Origin: Sinorhizobium garamanticum
GTDB taxonomy: Bacteria > Pseudomonadota > Alphaproteobacteria > Rhizobiales > Rhizobiaceae
Assembly (NCBI RefSeq): GCF_029892065.1
Contig: NZ_CP120373.1
Coordinates: 3,789,001 to 3,853,000, forward strand
Direction: 5' to 3'
DNA: 64,000 bases
Shown here: piece after piece, positions 1 through 8,168 of the stretch
How the letters are laid out: each line of letters begins with the position of its first letter
Position numbering within the stretch: position 1 is the first letter of the stretch
The notes under the pieces: generated by a model
What the model saw: only the letters and a program-made list of their open reading frames with translations
Told to the model about the DNA's origin: nothing
Database searches by the model: none
Made by a program: the position numbers and the translations under genes

Positions 1-363
1 TTCCAGCGCCGATCTGTCCTGCATGGGATCGTCGTAAAGATCGAAAATCCGCGCATCGATCATGTTCTCGAGCACCGCGACCGGCAGATGATGTTCGCGA
101 ATGCACTCCAGAAGCGCCTCCGCCAACGGATGCCCCTCACCGCTCGATTGCTCGTTCGAGAGAATGTCACGCCACCATTGCAGTCGGATTTCGCCGGGAA
201 GCGGCTCGTGTATCAAGTCGCGCACCCGGGCGATCTCCGCGTAGAATGCATAGAGAGCCGCAAGCGAGCGTCGCTTTTCAGGTGGGGAAAGCAGGCAAGC
301 CAAGTATCGATCGCGATCTGTGTCCCGCAAGGTTGCGAGAATCTGAGTATCGGCCTCTTGCAC
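1..363 (-). CDS. Phytoene/squalene synthase family protein (NDUFAF6-like), 3' end cut off by the window
   Basis: The first 121 codons are present; the rest lies beyond the left edge. I translated it by hand from the minus strand. The segments LAALYAFYAEIARVRD and RLQWWRD are typical of the all-alpha trans-isoprenyl-diphosphate synthase (squalene/phytoene synthase) family. The start is a GTG at 363-361 with the purine-rich stretch AAGGAAG about six bases upstream; another in-frame choice is not obvious. Bacterial members either make C30/C40 isoprenoids or, as with mitochondrial NDUFAF6, help assemble complex I. The position directly behind the Mth938 gene (18-base gap) and secDF suggests the second role, which is inference. 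The aspartate-rich catalytic motifs that would decide lie partly outside the window. Confidence 0.8.
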   Translation of the reverse strand, partial: MQEADTQILATLRDTDRDRYLACLLSPPEKRRSLAALYAFYAEIARVRDLIHEPLPGEIRLQWWRDILSNEQSSGEGHPLAEALLECIREHHLPVAVLENMIDARIFDLYDDPMQDRSALE

Positions 364-381
364 GCACAGCTTCCTTCGAAA

Positions 382-768
382 TCACACCGCGATCAGGGCC
401 GCGGCAACGGCGCGCGATTCGGCGAGCATGACGTTATAGGTTCTAACCGCCGCCCCGGTGCTCATCGGATCGGATGAGATGTTCTGCGCGCGCAACGCGG
501 CCTTCAGCTCGGCCGGCAAGGGGCGGATTTCGCGACCCGTCCCCACAAGTAGCACTTCGATCTCACGCGCTTCGTCCAGCACACGTTTGAATTTCTCCAG
601 CGAAAGCGGATCACCCTCGACCGCGTCCCACGCATAGACGCCGGACGGCAACATGAGGACCGAGCCGCGGTGAGACATCTCCGCGAAGCGGAAGCCGCCG
701 TTCCCATAAGCGTCTATCGGCGCCCGCCCGGGAAAGTGCGCTTGGCGCATTTCGATGCCTTTTGCCAT
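382..768 (-). CDS. Mth938 domain protein (DUF498; NDUFAF3-like)
   Basis: A 128-residue protein that spans one Mth938/DUF498 domain, with the family features GNGGFRF near residue 22, a LMLPSGVYAWD strand near residue 38, and VLLVGTGREIRPLP near residues 73-86. The human member NDUFAF3 is a complex I assembly factor, and its bacterial relatives are often found beside secDF; the biochemical activity is unknown. The ATG at 768 lies two bases after the secDF stop (TGA-TA-ATG), so it is probably translationally coupled to secDF. A second ATG six codons downstream is an alternative start. The phytoene-synthase-like gene follows 18 bases downstream. Confidence 0.85.
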   Translation of the reverse strand: MAKGIEMRQAHFPGRAPIDAYGNGGFRFAEMSHRGSVLMLPSGVYAWDAVEGDPLSLEKFKRVLDEAREIEVLLVGTGREIRPLPAELKAALRAQNISSDPMSTGAAVRTYNVMLAESRAVAAALIAV

Positions 769-770
769 TA

Positions 771-3332
771 TCAGGCCGTCCCTGTTGCCGCGTTCGGCTC
801 GTCGTCGCGAGCGGGATTCTGCCCGCCGGCTCGGCCGCCTCGGCGGTTGAAGAGTATGAGAACCGGGCCCGCGATATAAATCGACGAGAGCGTTCCGACA
901 ACCACGCCGAAAAGCAATGTCATGCTGAAAGAGCGAAGCAGACCGTCGCCAAACAGATAGAGCGCTGCAAGCGCCAATATCGTCGTTACAGCCGTCAGGA
1001 TGGTGCGTGAAAGCGTCTGGTTGATCGACGCATCGATGAGTACCGAGAGCGACATCTTTCGATAGCGTGTGTAATTCTCACGGATGCGATCGTAAATAAC
1101 GACGGTATCGTTCAACGAATAGCAGACGATGGTCAGCAGGGCGGCAATGCTCGCAAGATTGAACTCGGTGCGCGTGACGACAAGGAAGCCGATGGTCAGC
1201 AACACGTCATGCAGGGTTGCTATCATCGCGCCGAGCGCAAATCGCCATTCGAACCGGATCCAGACATAGAGCAGAATGGCCAAGACCGCCGCGCCTATAC
1301 CGAGGCTGCTGGCTCGTGTCAGTTCGTCGGAAGCGGCCGGTCCGACAACCTCAACCCGGCGGAACGTGTACTGGTCCTCCAGCTCAGCGCGAACCAATCC
1401 AATCGCGGTTTGTTCCGCATTGTCACCGGCCTCCTGTGAAGGAACGCGGACGAGGACGTCTCGTTCCGTGCCGAGTTCTTGAACCCGGACCTCCCCCAGG
1501 TTCAGCTCGTCAAGACGAGCGCGGATATCCGCGCTGTCGGCCGCGCCAGACTTTGCGCGAAGCTCGATAATCGATCCGCCCTTGAAATCCGCCCCGAAGT
1601 TGGGGCCTAGGCTGACAAGCAAGATCAGCGAAGCAAGCGACAGCGCGGCCATCAGAATAAAGACCGGATTGCGGATCGCCATGAACCGAATATCCGCCTC
1701 GCTGAAGAAACCGGTACGGATGCTTCGAGGCAATCGAGAGGGCCGGCGGCGGCGATACCATCCACGGACCAGTCGGCGTGTCAGGCTGTGGGCGGTCAGG
1801 ATCGTCGTCACGCTCCCGATCGCAAGCGTCACGGCAAAACCACGGAAGGCGCCGGAGCCGAAATAGAAAAGAATGGCACCGGCGATCGCCATCGTCAGGT
1901 TGGCATCGACGATGCTGCTGAAGACGCGTGAAAAGCCGGTGTCGAGTGCCTTTCGCAGCGGTCCGGGGCCGCGCGCCTCCTCGCGAAGGCGCTCGTAGAT
2001 GAGAACGTTCGAATCGACCGCCATGCCGATCGTGAGGATGATCCCCGCGATTCCCGGCAAGGTCAAAGTCGCGCCGATAAGGGAGAGCACCGCAATGATC
2101 AGCACCACATTCACGATGACCGCGATCACCGCAATCGCACCGAAGAAGCCATAGAACGCGATCATGCACGCCGCTACCGCGAGTGCAGCGATCATGCCGG
2201 CCTTGAGCGCGCTTGCGATCGCGTCAGTTCCGACACCAGGGCCGACGGTACGCTCCTCGACCACAGTCAGGGTCGCTGGCAGTGGTCCCGCGCGCAGCAA
2301 GGCGGCGAGGTTCTTGGTGCCGTCCTCGGACAGATTTCCTGAGATCCGGCCGGTGTCGCCGGTAACCGTTTCGGCAAGCCGTGGCGTCGACACCACCTGC
2401 CCATCAAGCACGATCGCGAACTGCCTTTTGGAATCGGCCTCCACAAGCGGCGTGATGCGCGCGAGCGCGTCGGCGTCGAGCTTGAAACTGACGACGGGCT
2501 CGCCGGTTGTCGGATCGTAATCAGGTTGCGCCTCGGCGAAATCCTCGGCCGCGACGAAGGCTCGCCTTTCGACAAGATAGGGAACCGGGGGATCGTCGAG
2601 CGAATAGAGGATCTCACTTGCTGCCGGCGGCCTCGTGTCGACCGCCTGTTGCACGGGCATCGATGGGTCGAGCCACCGGAAGGTGAGGTCGGCGCGCTGG
2701 CTGAGGAGATCCTTCAATCGCTGCGGATCGTCCAAGCCTGGCACTTGAACGACAAGGCGATCGTTGCCGCGCCGCTGTATCGATGGTTCTGCGAGACTGA
2801 CTTCAGCAATGCGCCGGCGTACGACGTCGATGGCCTCGGTCACGGCCGAGGCCACCCTGAGGTCTATTCCCTCGTTGGTGAGCCGCAGGCGAACCACATC
2901 GCCCTGATCCGCCCCTTCCGAAACCAGTTCCTGAATCTGATTCCGAATGAGGCCGGCACTGTCGACGGGAGCGGTCAGTTGGCGCAATGCATCGCGCGCA
3001 GCCGGGACCTTCGTCGCATCGCGAACCCGGAACTGGATCGCCTGGCCGCTGCCCGACAGGCCCGTATAGGCGATGTCGGCGGTCCGCAGAGCCTTGCCGA
3101 TCGTGTCGATCGTAGTCTCGAGCCGTTCGGCGATGATGTCGTCGCGGACGACCCTCAGCGTAAAGTCGGAACCGCCCTGGAGATCAAGTCCGAGCGGCAC
3201 CTGCCGTTGCGGCGCCCACGCGGGCCATTGCGCGAGCTCTTCCTTTGAAAAAAGGTTCGGTAGAGCAAAAACAAAACCGGCCAGGACGACAAGCCAGATG
3301 ATCGCGTTTTTCAGCGGCGAGAACTTGGGCAT
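771..3332 (-). CDS. secDF: Fused protein translocase subunit SecDF
   Basis: An 853-residue fusion of SecD and SecF, the inner-membrane RND-type accessory proteins that use the proton gradient to help pull preproteins through SecYEG. The SecD half opens with one membrane segment (about residues 11-27) and the conserved LGLDLQGG (47-54). A large periplasmic domain follows, then a multi-helix block near residues 375-510. The SecF half repeats the plan, beginning near residue 555 with NFGADFKGG at about 577-585 and ending in a second helix block. E. coli has two separate proteins; fused forms occur in several bacteria, including rhizobia. It lies 50 bases downstream of yajC in the same direction, the usual yajC-secDF operon, and continues into the Mth938 gene. 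Confidence 0.97.
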   Translation of the reverse strand: MPKFSPLKNAIIWLVVLAGFVFALPNLFSKEELAQWPAWAPQRQVPLGLDLQGGSDFTLRVVRDDIIAERLETTIDTIGKALRTADIAYTGLSGSGQAIQFRVRDATKVPAARDALRQLTAPVDSAGLIRNQIQELVSEGADQGDVVRLRLTNEGIDLRVASAVTEAIDVVRRRIAEVSLAEPSIQRRGNDRLVVQVPGLDDPQRLKDLLSQRADLTFRWLDPSMPVQQAVDTRPPAASEILYSLDDPPVPYLVERRAFVAAEDFAEAQPDYDPTTGEPVVSFKLDADALARITPLVEADSKRQFAIVLDGQVVSTPRLAETVTGDTGRISGNLSEDGTKNLAALLRAGPLPATLTVVEERTVGPGVGTDAIASALKAGMIAALAVAACMIAFYGFFGAIAVIAVIVNVVLIIAVLSLIGATLTLPGIAGIILTIGMAVDSNVLIYERLREEARGPGPLRKALDTGFSRVFSSIVDANLTMAIAGAILFYFGSGAFRGFAVTLAIGSVTTILTAHSLTRRLVRGWYRRRRPSRLPRSIRTGFFSEADIRFMAIRNPVFILMAALSLASLILLVSLGPNFGADFKGGSIIELRAKSGAADSADIRARLDELNLGEVRVQELGTERDVLVRVPSQEAGDNAEQTAIGLVRAELEDQYTFRRVEVVGPAASDELTRASSLGIGAAVLAILLYVWIRFEWRFALGAMIATLHDVLLTIGFLVVTRTEFNLASIAALLTIVCYSLNDTVVIYDRIRENYTRYRKMSLSVLIDASINQTLSRTILTAVTTILALAALYLFGDGLLRSFSMTLLFGVVVGTLSSIYIAGPVLILFNRRGGRAGGQNPARDDEPNAATGTA

Positions 3333-3382
3333 GCTCTGAATGCTCCATTCGCCGGCTCTGCCGGTTACGGTTCGGGCCCGGA

Positions 3383-3715
3383 TTATTCCTTGACCGGCTC
3401 GCCCTTCACCCGAACCTCGGAAACCCCGCTGCGGACGACGCGAACCTTGATGCCGTCGGCGATCTCGACCTCGAGTTCAGCATCATCGACCACCTTGGTA
3501 ACTTTGCCAACGATTCCGCCCCCGGTGACGACCTGATCACCGCGGCGAATGTTCTTCAGCAACTCTTCCCGACGCTTCATCTGCGCACGTTGCGGGCGGA
3601 TGATTAGGAAATACATGACAACGAAGATCAGGAGGAAAGGCAGGATAGACATCAAAATGTCTGCACTGCCCGCGCTCGGGGCACCGGTCTGCGCAAAAGC
3701 TTCGGTAATGAACAT
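3383..3715 (-). CDS. yajC: Preprotein translocase subunit YajC
   Basis: The 110-residue form beginning MFITEAFAQ is preferred over the longer frame starting at 3796: AAGGAG sits just upstream of the ATG, and the added N-terminus does not look like YajC. One membrane helix lies near residues 22-41, followed by the family signature FLIIRPQ and a cytoplasmic domain with GDQVVTGGGIVGKV. YajC associates with SecDF and YidC in the inner membrane and is non-essential in E. coli. It is the first gene of the yajC-secDF-Mth938-phytoene synthase run; its promoter should lie in the 314-base divergent gap shared with the DUF815 gene. Confidence 0.95.
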   Translation of the reverse strand: MFITEAFAQTGAPSAGSADILMSILPFLLIFVVMYFLIIRPQRAQMKRREELLKNIRRGDQVVTGGGIVGKVTKVVDDAELEVEIADGIKVRVVRSGVSEVRVKGEPVKE

Positions 3716-4029
3716 CGATCGCTCCTTGAGTTCAAATTGCGCGGATCCTCCCGCGCGAAATCCGCCGGAATATAGGGGCGCGATGCCGCGACGCAAATCG
3801 GCCGCCCCCTATCCCTTTCCCCTGCCTCTGACACAAATTCCGCGGGAGGAGAACCCCCTGAACACTCGCGCTTGGCCTTTTCCAGCGCAAACCGTCGTGC
3901 TACCGGAAAAAACCTGCCGCGCGGTTTCCCTCACGGACAATTTCCGGAGGCAAACTCTACGGCAATTCAACGAATTACAGATGCACGCGGCGCCAGGCCA
4001 AGCGCAGAACGAATACCGGAGAGAAGCAG
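3716..4029. other. Divergent intergenic region between yajC and the DUF815 ATPase gene
   Basis: These 314 bases separate two divergent genes and so should carry both promoters. I see no convincing paired -35/-10 boxes, no strong hairpin and no RNA gene. The yajC-proximal part can be read as an N-terminal extension of yajC, but this is poorly supported. Confidence 0.6.
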
Positions 4030-4905
4030 ATGCAGGAAAACAAGATCGACATACTGATCAACGAGATGCAGAAGCTTTCGGCGGCTATCGAGCGGATCGC
4101 AGGCCCGCCGCCAGCCGTGAACGACTGGAGCCAGGCGGAATGTTTCGTCTGGGCGCCGGCAAATCGCCATCTGCAGCCGGTAGCAAAGCCGAACCGCATC
4201 GACCTTGCCCTGATCACCGGCGTCGATCACGTTCGTGACATCCTTTTCGACAACACGCTTCGTTTCGCTGAGGGTTATCCGGCAAACAACGTGCTTCTTT
4301 GGGGTGCGCGCGGCATGGGCAAGTCTTCGCTGGTCAAGGCGGTCCATGCGCGGGTCGCGCACGAAACCGGCAGTGCATTGAAGCTTGTCGAAGTGCACCG
4401 GGAAGACATCGCAAGCCTGCCGGTTCTGATGGAGATCCTCAAAGCGGCGTCGATGCCGGTCATCGTCTTCTGCGACGATCTTTCCTTCGACCATGACGAT
4501 ACGTCTTACAAGTCGCTGAAAGCGGTTCTCGACGGAGGCGTGGAAGGCCGCCCCGCCAACGTTCTGCTCTACGCAACCTCAAACCGCCGGCACCTGCTGC
4601 CTCGCAACATGATGGAAAACGAGCAATCGACAGCGATAAATCCATCGGAGGCGGTCGAGGAGAAGGTTTCACTGTCGGACCGTTTCGGCCTCTGGCTAGG
4701 CTTCTACAAGTGCAGCCAGGATGATTATCTGGCGATGGTCGACGGATACGCCCGCTACTACGACCTGCAGGTCGAACGGGAGACGCTGCATGCGGAAGCG
4801 CTGGAATGGGCAACGACGCGGGGATCGAGATCCGGCCGCGTCGCTTGGCAGTTCATTCAGGATCTGGCCGGCCGGCTGCGCCGGCAACTCGGCAATCCGG
4901 CATAA
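4030..4905 (+). CDS. ATP-binding protein of the DUF815 (AAA-like) family
   Basis: A 291-residue P-loop ATPase. Walker A is GARGMGKSS at residues 92-100 and a Walker B-like strand VIVFCDDLSF lies near 149-158. The N-terminal 80 residues are family-specific; LLYATSNRRHLLPR near residue 180 resembles the sensor-1 region of AAA proteins (a DnaA/DnaC-like fold). The substrate is unknown. It stands alone on the plus strand between yajC and the LysM-LytM gene, whose 3' end is 33 bases away in convergent orientation. The start codon has the purine-rich GAGAAGCAG upstream. Confidence 0.88.
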   Translation: MQENKIDILINEMQKLSAAIERIAGPPPAVNDWSQAECFVWAPANRHLQPVAKPNRIDLALITGVDHVRDILFDNTLRFAEGYPANNVLLWGARGMGKSSLVKAVHARVAHETGSALKLVEVHREDIASLPVLMEILKAASMPVIVFCDDLSFDHDDTSYKSLKAVLDGGVEGRPANVLLYATSNRRHLLPRNMMENEQSTAINPSEAVEEKVSLSDRFGLWLGFYKCSQDDYLAMVDGYARYYDLQVERETLHAEALEWATTRGSRSGRVAWQFIQDLAGRLRRQLGNPA

Positions 4906-4938
4906 TTTCGGCGGACCAAATCAAGTCCTGGAATTGCT

Positions 4939-6468
4939 CTATTCTAGATAGGTTGTTGGGTTCACCGGGGTGGCGTTCTTGCGGACCTCGAAATGCACCT
5001 GCGGCTGCGTCGCTTTGCCGGTCATGCCGGAGGCAGCAAGTGTCTGTCCGCGCTGCACCTTCTGCCCGCGCTGCACTTTGAGTTCCGAGGCGTTGCCGTA
5101 GACCGTGACCGTGCCGTCGTCGTGGCGAACCAGAACGGCATTGCCCAGTTCCTTCAGGCTGCTGCCGGAGTAGATGACCACACCGTTTTCGGCCGCCTTG
5201 ATCGGCGTGCCTTCCGGCGCGGAGATGTTGATGCCGTCGTTGCGATTGCCGTCGACATTCGCGCCGTATCCGGCAACGACCGCGCCGCGTACCGGCCAAC
5301 GATACTTGCTGATACCGGTCGACTTCGGCAGGTCTTCGTCGATGTCCGTCTTGGTCGCGACTTCCGAAACGCTCTCCTTGGCAACCGGCGGCTTATATTC
5401 GGCAGGTTTGCCCTGCTCGAGCGAAGCGACCTTGGTCTCTGCCTTCTTGGTCGGCACCGAAGCTGTCGCCAGCGCATCCGTTGCCGTAGGAGCCGCGCCC
5501 GGCATCTTCAGCTTTTGGCCGATGCGGATCCCCTCGGTCGTCAGGCCGTTCGCCTGCTTCAAAGCGCTGACCGATACGCCGTTCGCCTTGGCGATGCGGT
5601 TCAACGAGTCACCCGGCTTGACGGTGTAGAGGCCGTCGCCGCCACTACCCTGTCCCTTGGAGGCGAGCTTGCCTGCGGCGACATCGCTGCGGCTTTCGTT
5701 CTTTTCACGCGATTGGGTCTGACCAGGAAGAATCGCCGCTTCGCGCTTGTCCGCCGGCAGCGGCGACGGACGCTGCTTGCCGCCCTCGATATCGGCGATC
5801 GAGTTGGAGGCGGCCGCCTTCGCAGCACTGCTCGCAACTCCGAACGTCGGGATCACAAGGCGCTGACCGGGCTCTACCTGCCCAGCCGACTTCAACCCAT
5901 TTGCCCTAAGAATCTCCTTCTCCGGAACTCCAAAGCGCTTCGCGAGGGTGGCGACGGTGTCGCCTTGGCGAACCATGACGGAGGGCGCGTTCTGCGTGCC
6001 CCAGCCGCCCTTGCTCGCCGGTTCCCTGGCCGCTGCAGGCAGAGTCTCGGCCTTGGCGACGGACTGCGCCTGCCGTTGCGTCGGAAGCGCCTGCGGTTGC
6101 GGTGCCGTCGCGGAGGGATCCGCCAACGCTGTGCGCTGAACACTCATCGGCGTCGAGGCGACACGCGCGCTGGAGACGGGCGCCGGGTTATAGGTGGCGT
6201 TCTGACCCGCGACCGGATACGGCTGACCATAGGACGCACCGGCTCCACCAGACGGAGCCGCCGCAAGCTGCCCGGTGGCAACATCACCGCGCGGCACTGG
6301 CATCGTATCCTGCGGGATGGAACTGGTCGTTATGTCGTCGGATCTTGAAAAAAGCCCGCTGAAGCGGCTGACATCCGAGCTGCAACCGGTGGCAGCGCCT
6401 GCCAGCAAGATCGCCGCACACAGGCGGATCGTGGACTTCCCTGCACTGGGAGATACAAATTTACGCAT
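4939..6468 (-). CDS. LysM-LytM (M23-like) lipoprotein, NlpD/DipM type, with a degenerate active site
   Basis: About 509 residues from the ATG at 6468; the longer frame at 6492 begins with TTG and is less likely. The N-terminus is a lipoprotein signal ending in the lipobox LAGAATGC. Two LysM peptidoglycan-binding domains follow (about residues 165-207 and 275-320), joined by low-complexity linkers, and a C-terminal LytM/M23 domain occupies about 390-505. The metal ligands of active M23 enzymes are missing: the HxGxD motif reads NDGIN, and the YxH position reads YGN; only the final histidine of QVHFEVR remains. This is the pattern of amidase activators (NlpD, EnvC) rather than hydrolases. Its role is therefore inferred to be activation or localisation of cell-separation amidases. 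A CtrA-like box lies 55 bases upstream. Confidence 0.85.
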   Translation of the reverse strand: MRKFVSPSAGKSTIRLCAAILLAGAATGCSSDVSRFSGLFSRSDDITTSSIPQDTMPVPRGDVATGQLAAAPSGGAGASYGQPYPVAGQNATYNPAPVSSARVASTPMSVQRTALADPSATAPQPQALPTQRQAQSVAKAETLPAAAREPASKGGWGTQNAPSVMVRQGDTVATLAKRFGVPEKEILRANGLKSAGQVEPGQRLVIPTFGVASSAAKAAASNSIADIEGGKQRPSPLPADKREAAILPGQTQSREKNESRSDVAAGKLASKGQGSGGDGLYTVKPGDSLNRIAKANGVSVSALKQANGLTTEGIRIGQKLKMPGAAPTATDALATASVPTKKAETKVASLEQGKPAEYKPPVAKESVSEVATKTDIDEDLPKSTGISKYRWPVRGAVVAGYGANVDGNRNDGINISAPEGTPIKAAENGVVIYSGSSLKELGNAVLVRHDDGTVTVYGNASELKVQRGQKVQRGQTLAASGMTGKATQPQVHFEVRKNATPVNPTTYLE

Positions 6469-6522
6469 GACGCCTACCCACTCCGAACGCAACTCGCTGT
6501 GGAATGATTAAAGCGCATTAGA

Positions 6523-6538
6523 GTTACCGCTCGGTTAA
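6523..6538 (-). promoter_or_regulatory. CtrA-like box upstream of the LysM-LytM gene
   Basis: Read on the minus strand this is TTAA-N7-GTAAC, one mismatch from the alphaproteobacterial CtrA consensus TTAA-N7-TTAAC. It lies about 55 bases upstream of the ATG at 6468, a plausible promoter distance. Matches with one mismatch do occur by chance. Confidence 0.45.
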
Positions 6539-6615
6539 GGGCGGCACCCAATTTGACGAAATGCTAACCATAGCCGGCGCGCCTTGCCTCTCGGCGAAAG
6601 ACGCATGCAAAAGGC

Positions 6616-7266
6616 TTAGAACAGCTCGGAATAAAGCCGCTCGATCTCTGACACGGATCTGGGCTCAGGCGGCTGATCTTCGTAACTGATATTGGATTTG
6701 TCCCAGTCAAATCCCCTGCCCTCTGTCCTCAAAACCGAAGGCGGGACTTCCGCATGGACTGCCTTATCCTCGTCGAGGAAAACGCTGACCAGGGCTTGGA
6801 AATTGGCTTCTACATCGAGACCGCTTTCGGCGTCGTATTCGAGCGATCGCAAACCGGCAATAGCCGCCTCGCGTGTCCCGAAATAGCGCAGGCTGTTCTG
6901 ATCCTCCGGACGGAGACTGTCGTAATAATCGATGAAGGCTCCGTAATAAGCCTTGTAATCACCGGTCTCGGCAAACCTGCCAAAGGCTTGGTATTCGCGT
7001 GATGCCAGCTGGGGCGAAGGATTGTTGTTCCACTCATCCCTCGTCAGAGGCGGCAACCGTTCCGGCGATTTTTTCGTTCGACTGAGATAGAGGAGTGCGT
7101 CAACCGACAGAGAGATACGCGGCGTTGGATCGAAGAAGCCCGTTTGCGCGGCTTGCGCGTCATTCTCATCCTTGTTTCCGGTCGCGACCTGGCCGGCCGA
7201 ACGCCCGGCGAGATTGCCCAGGCCGTCGCCGGCCGTTGCCGCAGTCAACCTGTTTGCAATCTGCAT
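6616..7266 (-). CDS. Conserved hypothetical protein, no recognised domain
   Basis: A 216-residue hydrophilic, acidic protein with no signal peptide or membrane segment that I can see. The N-terminal 40 residues are Ala/Gly/Asn-rich and look disordered; the rest is a probable helical domain rich in aromatic residues. The ATG at 7266 follows GGAGACGGCGG, a plausible ribosome site. It lies 147 bases upstream of the LysM-LytM gene in the same direction, and a perfect CtrA-type box is found about 120 bases upstream of its start. I do not recognise the family and assign no function. Confidence 0.7.
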   Translation of the reverse strand: MQIANRLTAATAGDGLGNLAGRSAGQVATGNKDENDAQAAQTGFFDPTPRISLSVDALLYLSRTKKSPERLPPLTRDEWNNNPSPQLASREYQAFGRFAETGDYKAYYGAFIDYYDSLRPEDQNSLRYFGTREAAIAGLRSLEYDAESGLDVEANFQALVSVFLDEDKAVHAEVPPSVLRTEGRGFDWDKSNISYEDQPPEPRSVSEIERLYSELF

Positions 7267-7384
7267 CCGCCGTCTCCGTCATATGCACGATCTAACGAGA
7301 AACGCAGAACACGCGCGTATCGCGTCCAAAATCCGTCGTGCCGTTCTGACCTATGGCGGCAAGCTTGCGCGAAGCTGGAGTTAA

Positions 7385-7400
7385 TTAAGAATCCATTAAC
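7385..7400 (+). promoter_or_regulatory. Perfect CtrA-type box TTAA-N7-TTAAC
   Basis: Positions 7385-7388 read TTAA and 7396-7400 read TTAAC with exactly seven bases between, the full consensus for the cell-cycle regulator CtrA. It is about 120 bases upstream of the unknown gene ending at 6616. A full match is unlikely by chance in this GC-rich window; function is inferred. Confidence 0.6.
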
Positions 7401-7514
7401 CATTCACTCTAAAGGAGCCGCGAGGAACGCCCGGCAGGCTAGCCGACTACGACGATGATTTCCCCGCTTTGCTCCCGAAATAGCCGACTTTTCCAGTCAG
7501 GTCCGCCATGCACG

Positions 7515-8168
7515 TCACAGGAATGATGCAAGCTGCGGCACGACCGGAAGGTAAGGCGCGTCGAACAGGTCCTCGCGGTCGAACCGGCTGCCGGTGCGAT
7601 TGACGCGAACGATCCGGCAGACCGTTTCGCTCATCATGATTGGGACCAGCAAGGTGCCGCCGGAGACCAGATGGTCGGAGAACATGCGGGGCAGGCTGTT
7701 GAATGCCGCGGTTATCAGGATGCGGTCGAACGTCCCCTCACCCGGCACGCCTGCGCTACCGTCGGCCTGCCTGACGACGACATTGCGAATGCCGGCCTTT
7801 TCCAGGTTCTTTTGCGCAGAACTCACCAGCGTCTGATATCGATCGATCGTCAATACGCGCTCGGCGATACGCCCCATCACGCCCGCCGTGAAACCGCTGC
7901 CGGTGCCCACTTCGAGAATGCGCTGCCCCGGCTTGATGTTCAGGCAATGCAACAGCCGCACGGCAAAATCATAGCCTTCCATGAACGACCCGCAATCGAG
8001 CGGTATCAATCGTTGGGAATAGGCCTCGACCTGGTATTGCGGTGGGGCAAAATGGCTGCGTGGCGTCTGTTCAACCGCCTTCAGCAGATCGTGATTCGCA
8101 ATTCCTTCGCCGCGCAGTCGCAGCACCATCGCTGCAAATCCCTCCTGCTGGGAAACGCGTCCGTTCAA
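7515..8168 (-). CDS. pcm: Protein-L-isoaspartate O-methyltransferase family protein (surE-linked)
   Basis: A 217-residue Rossmann-fold methyltransferase. The SAM-binding motif I is [14 protein letters not shown] near residues 83-96. Canonical PIMT repairs isoaspartyl residues in aged proteins. The position next to surE matches the classic surE-pcm pair. However, the GQTIS-type substrate loop of canonical enzymes is replaced by [11 protein letters not shown] near residue 57, so the repair activity is uncertain. The start is a TTG at 8168 that overlaps the surE stop (TTGA), with GAAGGGA about eight bases upstream; the next ATG, at codon 14, is the alternative. Confidence 0.82.
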   Translation of the reverse strand: MNGRVSQQEGFAAMVLRLRGEGIANHDLLKAVEQTPRSHFAPPQYQVEAYSQRLIPLDCGSFMEGYDFAVRLLHCLNIKPGQRILEVGTGSGFTAGVMGRIAERVLTIDRYQTLVSSAQKNLEKAGIRNVVVRQADGSAGVPGEGTFDRILITAAFNSLPRMFSDHLVSGGTLLVPIMMSETVCRIVRVNRTGSRFDREDLFDAPYLPVVPQLASFL

